Of a stretch of DNA of 64,000 nt, positions 34,284-47,500 are shown piece by piece (the first letter of the stretch is position 1; each line of letters starts with the position of its first letter). The stretch covers positions 114,205,234 to 114,269,233 of the forward strand of contig OZ035962.1 in the NCBI GenBank assembly GCA_964034945.1, written 5' to 3'. The position numbers and the translations under genes were made by a program. The notes beneath the pieces are model-generated. The model was not told the origin of the DNA and ran no database searches. It saw only the letters and a list, made by a program, of their open reading frames with translations. This stretch comes from Chrysopilus asiliformis (Eukaryota; Arthropoda; Insecta; Diptera; Rhagionidae).

Positions 34284-36506
34284 ATGGCTATGAACAAATA
34301 TATGCACGAGAGGAATATATACAGGACACCCCCAAATTACACGGATATGTCCATTTCTTTCCCAGAGTTCCGGAAACTGTGCACTTTGGTAAGAACAATT
34401 GAACTTTCCATTGATTCCATGAAAAACGTTAAAGAACGTACTTCCAGAATCTCGATGGGAGTGTATCGATAGATATGCAACAAGAAGATGCTGTCCGCGT
34501 TTTAACTGAGACGTTATTACAAAAGGACTTTAAATTAAAAATCACTATTCCTAGAAATAAACTGGTTCCCACTGTTCCGTTAAGACTAAATTATATTTTG
34601 TGGCTAGAGGATATCATGACCACTCTGGGCTTGGACAACTGCAAAGGAATCGACATCGGTATGAAATATTTCATTAATTTAATTATATTCCAAAAATATA
34701 AAAGTGATTAAAAAAATATTTTATAAATTAAGTAACACAAAAACAAAGTTAGAAATAATAGGTCAGAATGACAACTAAGCATCATTAAATGAACATTTTA
34801 AAAAAAAAAATCTAAAACATGTATTGTCTTAAATTTCAGGTTGTGGGGCTGCGTGTATTTATTCAATTTTAGCTGCTCGGAAAAACAATTGGCACATACT
34901 AGCTATAGACATCAATGAAGAAACCCTGAAGCATGCCAAGGAAAATATTGATATAAATGAATTAGGTGACAGAATAGAATTATTTCTCAATAAAGATAAA
35001 GACACGATATTCAAAGAAGTTTTTAAAGAAAAGCAGAAGCAGACTTATGATTTTTGCATCTGCAATCCTCCGTTTTATCCAGAATTCTCAAGAAAAAGAG
35101 ATAGGAAAGGGAATCGGAAGGGTCCCAAAAACCATCCCACCGGAAGTGACCACGAAGTTGCTTTTGCAGGCGGAGAAACAGCATTTATTAAAAACATTAT
35201 TGCTGAAAGCCGTTTTTACAATGATAAAATTAGGTATGCTTTTTGTTGTGTAGGAAATTTTAGGTTGTCCCTTCAAATGTCTCTGGCAAAAAGCCATAGC
35301 ATCTTAAGTCGATTTTCAATTCATTTGAAATTGTTTTCTCTGTTAATGCAAATACAGCTTACCTTGGCTCTGTTTAAAAAACGAATTGAGATGTTATGAT
35401 TTTTTGCCACAGTTATATTTTTTTAGATCTTTTATATAATTTTTTTTCTATATATCTTGGAAACTTGTATTTATTCATTTGTTAACTTATTCTTTTATTC
35501 TTGTTTTTATCATTTAATTTGATTTCCTGTTATATGTTTGATATTGGTTTGAGTTAAGGTTTTTAAGTTTTTATTTTATTTTTGCAATTGAATCTTTAGC
35601 AGAAAAAAATTCACGACTCATAGTGAATTTTTTTCTGCATTGCATTGGTCAAGTAGACTGGTAGCAAGTACTGTAAACACACAGGATTTGGCATAGTCTG
35701 AACCGCTTGCTTATGTGTAAGTAACTTGCTTTCAGTCACTGAAACGAGTAGAAAAGGCTTTCTATTTGTTTCAGTGGGTAAAACGAATACATGAACACCA
35801 ATCCGCACAAAAACAATACGGAAATGGTTTATTATTGAATAGATCGAAACTTCCGAGAAGTATATATATTTCACCATCCGAAGTAATCGCCTATACGAAT
35901 TATTTAGAAATATCGGGTTGAGAACTTTTATGTTTTTTGTGAATTTTGAAAATGCGAAAAGTATTCGAGTGTGCTTAATTAATTGACATTGGGATCGTTG
36001 TACTTAACCCCATGTAAAAAACCATTAAAAAGCTTGACAAAGTAGTGGGAGGACTTAAACGCCTAAAATTAGCCTGGCGTATCTTATGGACAATTAAAAA
36101 AATTAAAAAAAAAAAGATTCCTACTTCAAAAATTAAAAAAAATACCGTTTTTAAACAAACGAACAGATACGCGGATATGCATATAAACTAGATTAACTTT
36201 GTTTGTTTGTGATTATATCTTAGAACAAATTAAGCTAGAGACTTGAAATTTGGCAAAATGTGAGATCAAGTTCTTAGTTGTTTTTATGCTTTTTTATATA
36301 ATCAACAAAAATTTAATTCCAGAGTTTTCAGTACGATGGTGGGCCATAAAAGTAATGCAACGGAAATAAAACAATTATTTGAAAATGGAAACATCACTTT
36401 TATTGAGACAGTATTCTGCCAAGGAAACACAACTAGGTGGGGAATAGCGTGGACCTTTCACACGAATTTGCCGTTAAAAGATGTGCCCTGTATACAGATC
36501 AAATAA
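34284..36506 (+). CDS. Mettl16: METTL16, RNA N6-adenosine methyltransferase (U6 snRNA type)
   Basis: Four exons, 34284-34388, 34448-34658, 34840-35233 and 36323-36506, join to 297 residues. The N-terminus MAMNKYMHERNIYRTPPNY matches the METTL16 RNA-binding start. The Rossmann methyltransferase has GIDIGCGAACIY (SAM loop, around residues 101-113), Asp129 and the catalytic NPPF at 181-184, and ends with FCQGNTTRWGIAWTF. METTL16 methylates an adenosine in U6 snRNA and, in vertebrates, MAT2A hairpins. The C-terminal VCR domains of vertebrate METTL16 are absent, as I expect for the short fly form. An AATAAA overlaps the stop codon. Intron 3 (1089 bp) holds a perfect 16-bp hairpin and a dispersed-repeat fragment. 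Confidence 0.95.
35599..35638 (+). repeat. Perfect 16-bp stem hairpin in METTL16 intron 3
   Basis: gcagaaaaaaattcac pairs exactly with gtgaatttttttctgc across an 8-base loop. It lies inside the third intron. It may be a transposon remnant; no METTL16 substrate motif is in the loop. Confidence 0.6.
36220..36310 (+). repeat. Dispersed repeat fragment (gctagagacttgaaa family)
   Basis: The core ttaagctagagacttgaaat and the following gatcaagttctta resemble the copies at 7225 and 31140. It lies just upstream of the acceptor of METTL16 exon 4 and is a short fragment without the microsatellite part. Confidence 0.5.
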
Positions 36507-36805
36507 ATTACTACATGTTTTTATTTTATTATTATTTTATTTGTAATTCAAAGAGTCGATAATAAAACCAAATAATTGCATTTTCATTCCAATGAAAAAA
36601 AAATAAACTCTTAAAAAGAAAAAAAATATAAAGAATATTTCTCTATGTTCAAAATAACCAAAGCTCTTCAATATGAACCTATTTCCAAGTTTGAATCAAG
36701 AAATGGGGCACTAATTCAATGGTTATAAAATAAAGATTTTAAAAATCAAGGGTTTTACAGAAAAAAAAAACTCCAATCTAATTGCATGTACTAAAACAGG
36801 CGTAA

Positions 36806-38452
36806 TTAGTTTTCTGGTTTGGCGGTCTCAACAGTTTCGGCTGCCTCCTCGCCCCGTCGCACCAAGCCCAACATATCAAGCATGTTCCGCTTAACTGTGT
36901 TTTCTTGTGCTGCCTCCAAACTCGGATAAGCGCTCTTATGTTCACAAACAGCCAAATGTCGTGCCATTGAATTGCCTTCGGATGTTGAGAAGCCACAAAC
37001 ACAGTGCATTTCATTATCAAGGTTGATATGCACATTACTCTCAGGATTAACTCCAGACTGACAAGACGAGGTATGTTCTAGCATAGCCCGGAGACAGCAA
37101 GTTTTATAGCGGCATTTCTGACACTTGAGGACTCCCCTGTGGATGAAACAACATTTGGGAATTTTTCACTAATCATTTTGTTTAAATTATATGAAATCGA
37201 CTTACGTTAAGTGATGATCTTCAGAGAAATCAGTGTCACATTCGAGACATATTTTGCCATCATCTTCCGGCATCACTAAGTCATTAAATGCTGTTACACA
37301 TTTGTAAGCGTTGCTTTCTCTGTGACTCTGATATTTTGCCTAGTATTTTTAATCTTAAAATTTATTTTTTTTTCGAAATAAAGTTGGAGTGTAACTTACT
37401 TTTGGAACTGGAATGTATGATGAGTTCTCAACATATTTGCCAATTCTTGATTTACCGCTGCTACTCTGATGATCGAACATGATATGAACTTTTAGGGGTC
37501 CTACAAATTTTTGTAAAAAAATTTAAAAATATATATTTTTTTAAACAATTAAAATAACACCTTTCGAGATGAATGACAAGCAGCACTTTGTGCATTTTTT
37601 CGCTTGGGATTTTGAATGATGTTTCTTTAGATGATTGTAAAAATCTTCAACATTTTGGTCCAAAGCATCGCCATTAGCATAAACGCGGAAAAGCTGTTCA
37701 TATTAATAATAATAAATTTAAATACTACACAAATAATAGATGAACACATTTCAATACCATAAGACAGAAGGGGCATTGTAAAATATCAGATTCCTGGTGA
37801 TCTTTATAAAAGTGATCGATGACGTTTCTATGCGATGAGCTACGATAATTACAGCCACTGCATTTATACGGAAGCTCCTGACCAACGTGTGTTTTCTGCA
37901 TGTGTGCCAATAATATTTGGAAAGAATTAAGGCGCATCTAAAAATATAACAATTAATAAAAAAATGAAATATTTGTTTTGCCAAAGGGATCCGAATCAGT
38001 AAAATTTTACTTACTTCACAAATGACACAATTAAATGTAGATGATAATGGACTCTTAGTTTCAACTGGATGAACTTGTTCGACGTGTTTCTTAAGCGCCT
38101 CCACAGTTGGCCTTTTCTCTAAGCAAGATTTACATTGCGAATCCTCATTTTGAGCGTTCGATACATGCAAAAATATATGGTTTTGGAGTTCTGTATTACT
38201 GGCGAAATATTGCTGGCATTCTGGGCATTTACCAAGGAACTCTGGACATCTCAACAGCTTCTTGGGATCACTTTCAATTCTGCCATAGTAGTATTCTTCA
38301 AATCCAACAGTATCATCGCTGCCACTGTCCGCATCAATCTTTCGATGCTGTGCTTTTTGCTTGGCAGTATCGCTTGACCGTTTTGGTTTAACATCTTCTG
38401 ATGATTTCTTTGATGGCTTTTCATTATCATGAGACGCTGCAACGAGGTCCAT
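36806..38452 (-). CDS. Multi-C2H2 zinc-finger protein, Row/POGZ-like
   Basis: Six exons (38452-38015, 37937-37758, 37693-37561, 37500-37400, 37339-37206, 37136-36806) join to 438 residues. A charged, lysine/serine-rich N-terminus (about 75 residues) precedes a chain of atypical zinc fingers: CPECQQYFASNTELQNHIFL, CKSC..HVEQVH, CVIC..HMQKTH, YKCSGCNY..HFYKDH, CPFC..HLKKHH, CTKC..HIMFDH, and a C-terminal CQKCRYKT..H plus HCVCGFSTSEGNSMARHLAV. The last block and the tail RNMLDMLGLVRR remind me of fly Row (relative of woc) and POGZ, chromatin proteins that work with HP1. The fly Row is longer, so either this is a shorter relative or an N-terminal exon is missing. It is convergent with METTL16, 299 bp away. 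Confidence 0.8.
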
Positions 38453-40347
38453 TTATAAAAATCTTAATTAGAGGTACCTGAATTTATTGTTTGTACTAGT
38501 TCTGAAATACCATTTGGATTGCTGAAAAGCCAACACGCTCTTAAACTACTACATTTTTTCTATACGAATATTTCAATTTTTTTAATGAACAGATAAAATG
38601 AATTGCTAGCTTCTCAGCCATCCATGAAACTCCTACAATGTAAATGGGCTCATGTTCATTAACACTATTTACAATCTAGTTTCAAAATTTGAGCAGACAC
38701 CGTAAAAATCCGTAATTGAAATGAATAACTGTAAGACCTCGTTTTCTATTCTCTATTCACACACAGACTGTAAACCAGAGTGCGAATAGACGGCCGATAA
38801 AAAAATGTTCTGAAAAATTGCAGGGCATTGACATGGACGAAATTACTTTCTAGCTGACTAAGCAACAAGTTAATACATTTGCCTTGAAAAAAATCTAACA
38901 GATCAAATTTTGAAGAAAAAAAATTTATTTTTGACCATTTGGACAAACATTTTTCACCAAAATATTTATAATTAGGTACTATAATTCAGGTAGGAAAAAG
39001 AATTGTGAATACTTTTTTCGTTTCAATAAATTTCAGTACAATACAATTTGTATTTTAATAAAAATTGCGGTAAAATAGAATTTTCGGAAAATTTTCAGAA
39101 AATAACACTAACAAAAGAAGTTTTTGCCATGGTTTAATATAGTTTTTTGATAAGTCTTTGATAAGTACATTATCGGAAATTATTAAACGATTTTCATCAG
39201 ATGAAAAGTTTTTACAAGAAACTCTAATTTAAAATGCTTCAAATTTATTTTTGAGTTACTCTCGGTCTAGGCCTGCATGTAGCTGTATTTTTTGCTGACA
39301 TATTTTTTTTCGTTGTTTTTTTGTCATATTTAAGAATGATTCCATAAAAAGGTTTTCTGCAACTCACAATTACAATTATAAATAAATTAGTAAGACAATC
39401 TTGGTTGAAACGGTCAAAAACTAAAAAAAATTAAACCCGATCTGATGGAAATTGTTTATTTTTTTTACACATCAATAGCTTTTAGAAAAACCATATCGCT
39501 CTTTAGCGACAATAGTGTCATACCTCAAAAACGAGCAGCTTTGAATTAATGATGCAGGATGAATCGTTTTCACTTGTTCTTTCATCTGACAAAACGTCTT
39601 AGCTCTACAAAAAAATAGCCGCCATGGGGAAGCATTTGTAACATGTTTGTACGCACAGAATTTAGTACAAAATCACGCAATCCCAAACCTTAAAAAATCA
39701 CGCTTTTTAGAGTTATGACACTGTTGTCACAAATGAGCAATATATCAAACCAGAGCAAAAACCTCTGTTGCCTAATGTAATCAGTAGAAAATGGAAACTT
39801 TGAAGATTTTTTTTTCATAAAAAGATATATTGAAAATTAAAATCAAAATTTATTCATAACATTTTTAAACAAGTTCTTGATTCTCTTAAAAATTAACGTT
39901 TTTTAATCATAGAATGAATTAAAGTCAAATATTTATATTTTTTTAGTCGTAAAAGTTTCAAAACCCATAAACTGCTGGGTTTTGAAACGAATGGTCAATA
40001 TGACTAAAATATAAATATTTTATGTATGGCTAGGTTGGCATTAAATCATGACGGATTGTGCACAGATAATATTTTTGTGTAATGTGATTTTTTATTTATT
40101 TTATCAATTAAAAGAATTGAGTTTTCGTTCATCGTCCCAAGAAATTTACTAGTTTGCTTATTTTATTCAAAGATGAATTTTAAAAAAATCATATCACGTC
40201 ATAACTTAGGATCCAACCTATTTTTTAATAACCGGAATTGACATTAAATCATTTTCATTAATAGTGTTACAACTGACAAAAATACCTAACTAATAAATGT
40301 TAAATGGTAAAATAGTCTTAAATTAAAGAAATAACTTAAATTTGTTA
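38453..40347. other. Intergenic region between the zinc-finger gene and the transposase-derived gene
   Basis: About 1.9 kb containing the zinc-finger gene's promoter on the left and the 3' end of the next minus-strand gene on the right. A candidate splice acceptor near 38475 suggests a non-coding first exon for the zinc-finger gene. Otherwise AT-rich with nothing recognised. Confidence 0.5.
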
Positions 40348-42856
40348 CTAACGTGAATCCTTGGAAAATTTAGACCGACCAGCTGCCCTCTTTGGGGTTA
40401 ATAGTACAGTAACATCCTCCACAGGTTCGTCGTATTCTGCCCAATTTTTGAATGGATTTGTGGCAATCTATAAGTCAAAAATACAAAGGAAAAAATACAG
40501 ATTAAATTCTTCAAAATTGCATGCAAGGTTAAGTCATTTTTATCCAACTAGTACACACCGAGAAAACTAACAAAGTTAAGAAAAGCATGAACCAAAAATG
40601 GTTCATCACACACAACTTTTTTTCTTAGTAGATTAAACTTTTTTTGTGTCCCTCAGGTATTAATTTCTTGAAAAATTTTGAGAAAAAACTTGAAATTTCA
40701 AAATTTCTGTGATCCGAGACGTCAATCACTCAATATTGAAAATTTTTCAGAGAAAAATTTGTACAAAATAGTATTTGCGTTATCTTTACAGGAGATAATC
40801 TGCGTTATCTTTCGAAATGGATGAAATTCCAACACCAGCGACATCTAAAAACCCCGAGGGATATTTTTCAGCCTTCTAACTGCCAGATTTTGTGCTCAAA
40901 TCATTGTTTTTAAAAACCAAACCCCCTATCTATTCCCAATTTACCCACTTAGGCGTGGAGTTTCACAGACCCCACCCCTTTTTTTGGGTGCCTACGTAAC
41001 GAAAGAGACATGGTGTGAAAATTTTTCCCCTTACAATTTTATTATATGTATATAGATAGTGAAAATCAATATACTTTAGCTGATCTTATCATAAACTATA
41101 CTTCGAAACTTTGTTCTCAAAAAAAATCTCCGTACTAACCTTATATAGTCTGTTAATTAATGTTTCTTTTGTTTCCATTTTGGTTTCTTCCGCAATATGT
41201 TTAGTTATGTTCTCGAAAGTCTGCAACGGGAAAGTACCATATTGTTCCCTCCAAGCTAACTCATCCAAAAACTGTTGGATCATTTGACGCGATAAAAGTG
41301 ATAGTGTATTCTGGAACATTCGAGGGACAATCTTTCTCAAATAATCCATTACATTAAAATTAGAATGTTTAGCAGTTAGATCATTCGACGCGACTTGAAC
41401 AACGTTTTGATAACCCAAGCTGATCAATGTGCTTCTGTCTACTGTTAAATCTGTGATAATTGTACTATCCTTGTGCACCCACTCTGTAACCGGCTGCAAA
41501 ATCTTAGCGAAGCGTTTTTTGTAAGTCCGCTCAGATTCAGAACAAGGTTCAATAGCCCGAAGGCGTATGATTTTAGCCGCATGATCGAGAACTCCTAATA
41601 CTTCCACCTTGACCTGTCTTTGCTGGCCGTCTTGTGTTGTCGTTCCAAGTGAAATAACACCAACCTGTGAACAAAAGATATGCAACGGTTATATTTTCGA
41701 ATGTAATTAAAAAATCCTTTTTACCTCGATTTGTTTACCACTTCCACCCATTAATTTGAAGTTTTTAGATAGGGCCACAGTGCAAATCGCCCTGAGCCAA
41801 GTATATACGCCCTTGATGTAGACGTTATCAACCTTCACCCACTGCACAACATTAGCCACGTTCGTCTGACAAGACCAGTGATAAATCAGTTTTAGGATAT
41901 AAGAAGGTGGATGTGGCGCTCCCTCGAACAGTGATCCATGAAATACAGAAACAAATCGTGTTGGACAGCATTCGCTTATCCAGACATAGCCACCCGAATA
42001 TGGGAATTTCGTTCCATCTGAATAGACTCCCAACTTTAAGTCCTGATAGGTATGAACAGCGCACTTTTGAGCTGCTTTTAGCAATCCTTGCTGTATGAGC
42101 CATTCTGTGAATTTCGCTGGAGTCAACATAAGAACAATTTTGACTTTTGAGTCTAAAGCGCTTCGCTCCAAATTGGAAGGATCTTTCGCAGTTAGTGAGG
42201 GCCGAGCAAGAACTACAAGAGATGGAAAAGTCTTTCCTTGTAACTTATTAAATGACACCTCTTTGGAGTCTGGTCCAAATTTTCCGGGCTCTGGTTTCTT
42301 GGCAATACCAATCGTTAAGCCTCCAATTGAAGACGTTTCGGATGGACGAACAGTTGCGGCAGCATGTTTTTTCTCGGGAACTTTGGCAGCCTTCAGCTTC
42401 TTTTCCTTGACTGTTTCTTTCTTCGGGACAATATTCTCTTTTTCCTTGGCCTTTATAACTCGCTTCACTAGCGGAACATCCTCGTCGTCGTCATCTTCTT
42501 TATAGTTTATCTATAGAAAATAATTTGTATTTTCCGAAAACGATTATATTCCCCAAATCTCTTACCACTCTCTTTCTGGGCGACTTGCCCGGCTTCGGGC
42601 TCCGTTCATAGGGTTTGTAAGTTGATTTTACTAAAGCAGAGCTTTGCAACTGTATTCGCGGGATATCTCCGAGTATTTCAAAAGCACTAAACTGGTCTGA
42701 GGAAAATATTTCTGCCCCGCCATGAGTCCCCAGCAAATCGGTAAGCGTCTTTTTGACTCGCACAATTTCCGCTTGGGTGCTCTCGTAAACATTCAGTTGG
42801 CTGGGGCTCAGTTCATCACTCCAAACTTCCAGATTCAGAGTGATTTCGTCCTCCAT
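40348..42856 (-). CDS. Host protein with a degenerate IS1595/ISXO2-like (Merlin-related) transposase domain
   Basis: Four exons, 42856-42566, 42510-41725, 41664-41140 and 40467-40348, join to 573 residues. The N-terminus is acidic, then a basic low-complexity linker (EDDDEDVPLVKR..KEKENIVPKK), then from about residue 210 a domain with the layout of IS1595/ISXO2-type transposases: a zinc-ribbon-like GGYVWISECCPTRFVSVFHG, a helical linker, KQIEVGVISLG where the family has a VEVDETY-type first Asp, DSTIITDLTVDRST with the second Asp (residue 431), and FNVMDYLRKIVPRMF with Asp466 in place of the third Glu, ending QQFLDELAWREQYG. The first catalytic Asp is Gly (residue 361). With introns, no terminal repeats and a host-like tail, it is probably a domesticated gene, possibly acting in chromatin. 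The exact orthologue is not recognised. Confidence 0.8.
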
Positions 42857-44528
42857 TTTTCAACTGTTTTTCTTTCTATCTATGGTCTTGAAATTGGCAC
42901 TTTTTCGAAGAAATTTCCAGCAATAAATCGCGGCAAAAATGTCGAAACTTTTCCCGAATTTTCTTTTCGAACGATTGGCTTGGAGAAAAAACCCAGTGAA
43001 ACTAGCAGTGAAACTAGTTGTCACTAGCAACATGTCAGCATGACTAGAGAGCCTGTAGTCGTCTGGAGTGTGGACAATCGGACGTCAAAATTGCCCGCCG
43101 ATCTGAAAATAAGCGTGAAAAATATGGAAATATTGGTTATTGTATGACGGGTAACAATAAATTCAAATCATTTAACTTGCTTAAAAAATTGAAAAGGAAA
43201 TGAAAAATTCCTCACGATACACACAAATTCGAACAGATCATTTCTGAATATGTACGTTTCTAAAAATCTATATTCGAAGAAGAGTGATGATTGACCACAC
43301 TAGTTATTGAGGGCGTGTGCGAAACATGTATCTAAACTCTAGAAAATGAGGTTGGATTCCCATACAAAAGATGACATGTAGCTCAATTACAAGAAATGGG
43401 GTGGCGCTATTTTAGCTAAGTAGATCTATTTATTTATTTTATTAAATTAAAAATCTAGAATAGTACTCCCATGTTTCAACTGTTCCTCGAAATAAAAGAA
43501 CCCTTGCCTAAAATGCCTCTTAACTAACTTTTGGGTTTTCCTTAGTCTGGCGGTGGCGGCGCTAGTGTCTGAGTATAGAGTACCCAAAATTAAAATAGAT
43601 AAAATTAGAAAAACTGTAAGTGAAATACGAGTGTCGATCTAGCAACTTATTGAATAAAATAATAGTACAACGTCGTGATATAGTGTTTTATATGTATTTA
43701 TAAAAATTCTAGCAAGACCTCGTTCACTTGTATTTAAAAAAAATTCAAGAATTTCGGCATTGTGGAAATATTGGTTAGTATAAAGTAAAACCACTTTTTA
43801 TTAATATAGCAAAATTGTTTAAAAATTTTGTAATTTTTTAAAAAAATTTCCATAAATAAAACACAATTTTATGATAAAGTAGATGATTTATTTGCAGTAC
43901 CTTAAAACTCAAGAATAGTAAGTGACTTAAAGAATAAAGAAAGTAACGCCAATTTTTGTTTATTAAAACTAGCTGTAAATTTTTTTTTTAAATTTATTTT
44001 GGAAAATTCAAATAATAAAATTAACTAATGCTGCTCAATGCCATGACCCAACGGCAAAATTCGTACATAATAAAATTAAAAAAAATCCACATGTATATAC
44101 AATTTAATAGAATAGTTTCTAATTCTAGTGTCCTTAAATTACTCTTCCTAGTTCAATTTTTATATTTATTTTCAACAGTTTCTCATATTTACATAATGTA
44201 ACAAAAGAAAATTATTCAAAAATTAAAAGACAAAATTATACTATGATTAAAACAAAACTAATATTTATCACATTTTATTTAATCTGATTGATTTGCAAAA
44301 TAAAGTTTTTTCCATTATTTTGCTTTTCCATTCATTTATCTTAGTTTTTTTTTTTATATATTTTTTAGTTTTTAAAATAACAAATTATACCTATAAACAT
44401 TTGAGTTTAACACGAACCACCTCTGAAATGCGTAGTAAAAAAATAAAAAAAAAACAACTTGGAGATGTGTTTGTTTGAAGTGATGCCTTGTTTTGTTGCA
44501 CAATATTAAAATGCTCTTTAGTTTAGCT
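42857..44528. other. Intergenic region between the transposase-derived gene and PCF11
   Basis: The left end contains the promoter of the transposase-derived gene. At 43043-43080 lies a sequence (gactagagagcctgtagtcg, then gtgtggacaa) related to the end of the MITE at 5224. The right end, below 44529, is the PCF11 3' untranslated region with ttttattt runs giving minus-strand AATAAA-like signals near 44270-44280. No gene was recognised between. Confidence 0.55.
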
Positions 44529-47500
44529 TTACATGATTGAGCATAGTCCGGACGTTTCATACCCACTTTTCATTTTAGGAATGGTCTTAAGTTCGACACC
44601 CTGTAATTCGGGTTTAAAATTGAATTCGATATTTAAATCGGCATCTTCTTTCGATGATGCGGCTGAATTTTTATCGTTTAGATAAGAGGTGTCAATAGGA
44701 ACGGACGACAGATTCGAGTTATTAGTTTTACAACTATTATCGTCGGTTCCCATTAACTGTTTATTATTAGTATTTGAATTAATATTACTATCGACCACTT
44801 CCCCTGAGATAACTCTAGCTATCATCATACCGACACTAGTTTCATTTATATTTGTATTTGCTATTTGTCTATTTTGATTTACATTTTTCGTAATATTAAT
44901 TTTAATTTTATTTGTTCCAACTGATGTTACTGCTGAAGCGTCCTGTGGATCAACATTTCCATCGATTGATGCTACCAAATTCGAATCATGAGAAGGCGCA
45001 ACTGATTGCGGTACATATTCGTCTAAATAGTTAAAAGAGAAAAATACGATGAAAAACTATTTCCCTGTGACAATTTTGTGGTTGAAAGTGTTTTAATCTG
45101 AACATATTTTTTTAAAAACGAATATTCGCTGTATTTTGTAGTGCATACCAGATAAATTAGTTTTTAATTTTTTTTTTCTTAATCATTTCAATTTTTCCAA
45201 ATCAACTTACCGATATTCTCTGATAAATCTTCAATTGATACAAAGGTTCCAACATCTTCAAACGCATCATCATCATAGCCATCATCTTTGGGTTCTTCTT
45301 TAATTTTCATATTGTTCATATGCGACGACTGTGACGAGTCTTCCATAGCTGCAAGAATTTGCTCTGGCGTCTCCTCATACGTATCTAAATCTGTAAAAGG
45401 TATAACAGGCTCTTGAATCTCAACATCAGATTCCATGGATTCATTATTTTTTCGGTTCTGTTGTTCTTCTGTGCCTTTATCTGGTTTCTTTTGGCTATCA
45501 TCGTCAATATCAAGTGTCTGATTGTCGATGTTGCCTTTACTTGTCAGTGAGGGGGATTCCGTAATTCGTACGTCTTCGTCGTCATCGGGGATCTCCGTTA
45601 TTGAAGGCTCATCCATAGGCACAACAATAACATCATCATCGTCATCTTCGATTATCACATCGTCTTTGTCATCGCCTGCGTTTCGTAATGAAAATAATTA
45701 GTAATAGTTTTCACTTTTAACAGTGAGGTTTCTATACCTGTTTCAGATCTCTCTGTTTTCACAATAACTTCATCCACCGCATTGTCATCTCCAGAGTTCT
45801 CCAATTGAGTTTCGTCTAGCGTGAGCGATGCCTTAATAAAAATAGAAAATCATAATTACCTCCGGTCAAAAACCGATTTTATTCAAACTAAATAAAATCA
45901 GGTCAAAAAGGCAACACTAGATACTGGTTAGATCGTCCCCCAGGAAAGTTTTTGACTAGTAAAATTGGCCCCATTCCTGTGCTTATGAACCCCTCTACTC
46001 ATTTAAGTAGACAATTTTATAATCTCTCTACAGGCAGAATATTTAAATATTAAAAAAAACCTTTGGCGCAAATTTACTATAGCCATGGTTCTCAGGACTA
46101 ACAAAGCGAAGCTTTTTTTAGCCCAAATTTGATCACTCCCTCTTTCCCCCCTCTTCCACACATCAGGGAAATTTAAAACAAAAACTAATCTACTGTTTTT
46201 TTAACGATAGCACTATTTAAGATCAACTTTCTAAAATTTCTTGAAAACTAAGGTTAATAGTTCTTAAAGCTAGTTTATATTTAATTGAGTAAACTTACTT
46301 TATAATCCTCGTAACATAACGGATGATATATTTTATCATCAAGACGAATCGCAGATCGTAGATGCCATTCTTCTGTTTCCTCATTGTAGAATTGCTCGAA
46401 TAGGTCATGGCACATATCACAGACTTTGTCCAAATCGTCCGGGCCAGCAGGACAACTGGGCGGTGGCGAGGATAACCTTTGATTGGATGCCTCTTCGGTA
46501 TTGTCCAATTCATTCTGTTGCGTCTCAAACCAGTTCTTCTCACGATCCTCTAAATCTTCAATTTCCTCATATTGAATCCAATCCGATACTTCATAATACC
46601 ATTTGCGAGAGTGCGCCTTTCTCGCCGAATCTCTATCTCTGCGATTTTGTCTGAAATGCCAGTCTAGATGTTGGCTATATTTCATTGTTTGTTCCGGCGG
46701 AAATCTAACACCACAACTACTGCATTGCATGCCACAGTATAGTGTCTGAACAATTCCAATTTGTTTCGTTTTTATTGTTTCGGATTTATTTAAATCTATT
46801 GGTCTGACGGTTTCCCTTTCTTTGGACTTTTTGGCATTGTTATCATCATTTGCTGCACTTTCATTTCCTGTTTTATTCAATATACCTGAGGCTAAAAGTT
46901 TCTGGAATAACTCATCAATATTTAAATTATTAATGGCTGGCAGTTGTGTTGATTGCGATGGTGCCGCTGCCGTCGCTGAAACATTTGTGGTCGAAGTACT
47001 ACCAGTCGAAGTATTTTGTACTGAATCTCGGTCATTAGGCGCAGTTGTCGTTTGTGTTTCAACACGCTGGTCAGATATTGTTGATGTTGCTGCACTTTGT
47101 GGCTTCGATTGAGTAGCGGCATTTGACTCGAGTGCTGTTGGTGAACGTGGTGGTGAATCGCTGTTTTTGAAATTGCTAGTTTTCAACATATTTTTAATGC
47201 ACACCCTTCCTGGTGCAACACCGATTGGTAGTGTACCGAATCGAATGAAATGCTTAACTCCACCTAATAAATAACTCTTTGGCAGGCCTCCGTACTCCAC
47301 CTCAATTGGATCATTGTCGATAAGAACTGTACAAAGATTATCAGCGAATTGCAAGGTATGCTTATGACCATCTACTTCGAATGTTTGAATTTTACTATCC
47401 AAAAATACTGGTACAATAATTCGTGCATCAACAATGAAATTAATTTTTCCTACTACCAAATCCTGACGTAAATTACCAATTCGAACCTGCGGTGGCGGTT

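Noticed and set aside
36752..36761. METTL16 target-like nonamer tacagaaaa downstream of METTL16
   Set aside because: Another copy occurs near 21242, and about one is expected by chance per 64 kb in such AT-rich DNA; no hairpin presents it.
41852..42505. Antisense frames over the transposase-derived gene
   Set aside because: Shadows of the minus-strand coding exons, with no independent signature.
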